Source: CAZCAC01 sp964496575
GTDB taxonomy: Bacteria > Planctomycetota > UBA1135 > GCA-002686595
Length of the DNA stretch: 8,315 nt
Reading direction: 5' to 3'
NCBI GenBank assembly: GCA_964496575.1
Contig: CAZCAC010000202.1
Span: 1 to 8,315, forward strand
The notes beneath the pieces are model-generated. The model made no database searches, was not told the DNA's origin, and saw nothing but the letters and a program-made list of their open reading frames with translations. Shown one piece after another: positions 7,764-8,315 of this stretch. Position 1 is the first letter of the stretch, and every line of letters begins with the position of its first letter. The translations under genes were made by a program, and so were the position numbers.

Positions 7764-7824
7764 TGGTTCCCTCGGGGTGGGCTTCGAACCCTCCCCTTTC
7801 AACCAAACGCTCACTGAGGGACCA
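7764..7824. repeat. 61-base inverted-repeat element with tRNA-like traits
   Basis: The ends TGGTTCCCTC (7764-7773) and GAGGGACCA (7816-7824) pair with a single bulged base. On the minus strand the transcript from 7821 to 7764 has a TCCCTC/GAGGGA end stem, a T-arm-like GGGTTCGAAGCCC (7779-7791), a D-loop-like TTGGTTGAAAGG, and CCA at its 3' end. It is only 58 bases long, lacks an anticodon arm, and the T-arm does not fit exactly between loop and acceptor. A functional tRNA is therefore excluded. A decayed tRNA piece, a small mobile repeat, or coincidence all remain possible. Confidence 0.4.
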
Positions 7825-7874
7825 AATGGCTGAACATTCCTTGAAGAATTTCGGTCCCCCGGAGGGCCCTCGCC

Positions 7875-7899
7875 CCCGCCCCGACCCCCTCGGGGCGGG
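7875..7899. repeat. 10-base GC-rich perfect hairpin
   Basis: Arms CCCGCCCCGA (7875-7884) and TCGGGGCGGG (7890-7899) pair perfectly around a five-base CCCCC loop. This is the longest perfect stem noticed in the window. It is followed by only two T bases, so it resembles the stem of a terminator without the U-tract. Confidence 0.65.
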
Positions 7900-7911
7900 T
7901 TCCCGCGCAGA

Positions 7912-7947
7912 GCCCCGCCCCCACGCATGCGAGGGTGGGGGCGAGGC
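7912..7947. repeat. 9-base GC-rich hairpin, extended to 12 pairs with one mismatch
   Basis: CGCCCCCAC (7916-7924) pairs perfectly with GTGGGGGCG (7935-7943) around a ten-base loop holding GCATGC. After one mismatch three further pairs extend the stem outward. It starts 12 bases after the previous hairpin, so the two form a tandem pair. Confidence 0.6.
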
Positions 7948-8155
7948 CTTCACTGCGCGACACCCGGTGTACGGGGTGAGGGTTTCCTCCACCGGGCCGG
8001 GGATGTCCGCCAGGGCGCGCCTGGTTCTCTCGATTCAGAAAAACCCGGGCGGAGGGATCCCGGATCCCGCGGCCGGGAGTCCGCCGGAGAGGTGGGGGCC
8101 TGGCCAGGGCAATGGCCGCGGGCCAGGGAGGAGCCGGGACGGTCTCGGGGAGGCG

Positions 8156-8222
8156 TGGCGTTCGCCGTGGGCGGACGGGAAGGTCCCGATGCCGGCTTGG
8201 CGTTCGCCGAAGGCGGACGGGA
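8156..8222. repeat. 25-base hairpin repeat, two copies at a 42-base period
   Basis: Bases 8156-8180 and 8198-8222 are identical except for two adjacent positions (TG against AA). Each folds into an eight-pair stem, CGTTCGCC with GGCGGACG including one G-T pair, around a three-base loop. The two differences fall in that loop (GTG against GAA), so the stem is conserved. The 17-base spacer contains GCCGGC. The period is a multiple of three, but the frame that would encode it (a repeated LAFA-GGR peptide) has no other sign of being a gene. Confidence 0.8.
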
Positions 8223-8315
8223 CGTGGCCGTGTTCAACGGGGCAGGCGACGCCCCAGGCCTCGACCTGTAGCTGTGGCTATGAAGGCCGACGCCGACGGT
8301 GACGGTGGCTGGGCA

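Larger units (their letters stand above)
7509..8315. other. 807-base region without a convincing gene, rich in inverted repeats
   Basis: Reading frames exist here on both strands because stop codons are rare in GC-rich DNA, but their products are strings of Arg, Gly and Pro with no domain pattern, ribosome site or family motif that I recognise. The stretch holds many inverted repeats. Beyond those listed separately, these are 7521-7527 with 7560-7566, a 12-base palindrome at 7589-7600, 7681-7685 with 7697-7701, 7818-7823 with 7853-7858, 8010-8014 with 8020-8024, 8054-8060 with 8062-8068 (a GGGATCC palindrome with one spacer base), and 8099-8105 with 8121-8127. Seven-base arms are expected now and then by chance at this GC level. 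An AT-rich patch lies around 7824-7852. The last bases (from 8280) could begin a gene cut by the window edge, but nothing supports it. Confidence 0.6.

Noticed and set aside
7135..7992. Leftward frames opposite the zinc-ribbon gene and beyond (7135-7992, 7149-7928)
   Set aside because: Arg/Ser/Pro-rich products with no domain; the rightward frame has the patterned cysteines.
7664..8302. Rightward frames in the tail (7664-8302 and 7927-8271)
   Set aside because: Gly/Pro/Arg-rich, no ribosome site, no family likeness; the 14-residue repeat in the second follows from the DNA hairpin repeat.
8280..8315. ATG with a DADGDG calcium-loop-like start at the window edge
   Set aside because: Only 12 codons are visible, with no ribosome site; too short to call a gene.
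7509..8315. CRISPR array or integron attC cluster
   Set aside because: There are only two copies of one repeat and no regular spacers. The attC core sites (RYYYAAC / GTTRRRY) were not found in proper pairs, and no integrase is present.

Overview
This is a GC-rich bacterial window (roughly two-thirds G+C by eye). It carries one compact sugar-utilisation operon, one small divergent gene and an 800-base tail with no convincing gene. The phylum cannot be fixed from the sequence. Strong GC3 bias, good AGGAG-type ribosome binding sites and a lipoprotein-type binding protein would suit several high-GC groups (for example Planctomycetota-, Myxococcota- or Acidobacteriota-like bacteria), but that is a guess. 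No rRNA, tRNA, phage, transposase or CRISPR array was recognised.

Layout. Six genes read leftward from about 7085 to 111, in transcription order: a zinc-dependent alcohol/polyol dehydrogenase, an aldo/keto reductase, a sugar-binding lipoprotein, a two-domain sugar-ABC ATPase, a membrane permease, and galactokinase (galK). Gaps between stop and start are 5, 71, 7, 6 and 22 bases, so this is very probably one transcription unit. Two ribosome binding sites are built from the last codons of the gene before. The binding protein, ATPase and permease form a complete ribose/galactose-type (CUT2) importer. Galactokinase makes galactose 1-phosphate. The two oxidoreductases could interconvert an aldose or ketose with its polyol, or act on a related sugar alcohol, before phosphorylation. 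The substrate is inferred, not shown; D-galactose, a galactoside or galactitol are the simplest candidates because of galK. galT, galE and a regulator are not in the window.

Divergent from the operon, across a 78-base gap, is a 114-residue protein with an N-terminal zinc-ribbon-like cysteine pattern and a charged helical body. The gap holds an inverted repeat that reaches the dehydrogenase ribosome binding site.

Flanks. Bases 1-110, downstream of galK, hold a 15-base direct repeat with a 34-base period and a GC-rich hairpin. From 7509 to 8315 no frame looks like a real protein. This stretch holds many inverted repeats, including two adjacent GC-rich hairpins, a roughly 60-base inverted-repeat element with tRNA-like traits, and a 25-base hairpin repeated once at a 42-base period with changes only in its loop. 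This tail and the redox/kinase/importer combination are the parts most worth a second look.
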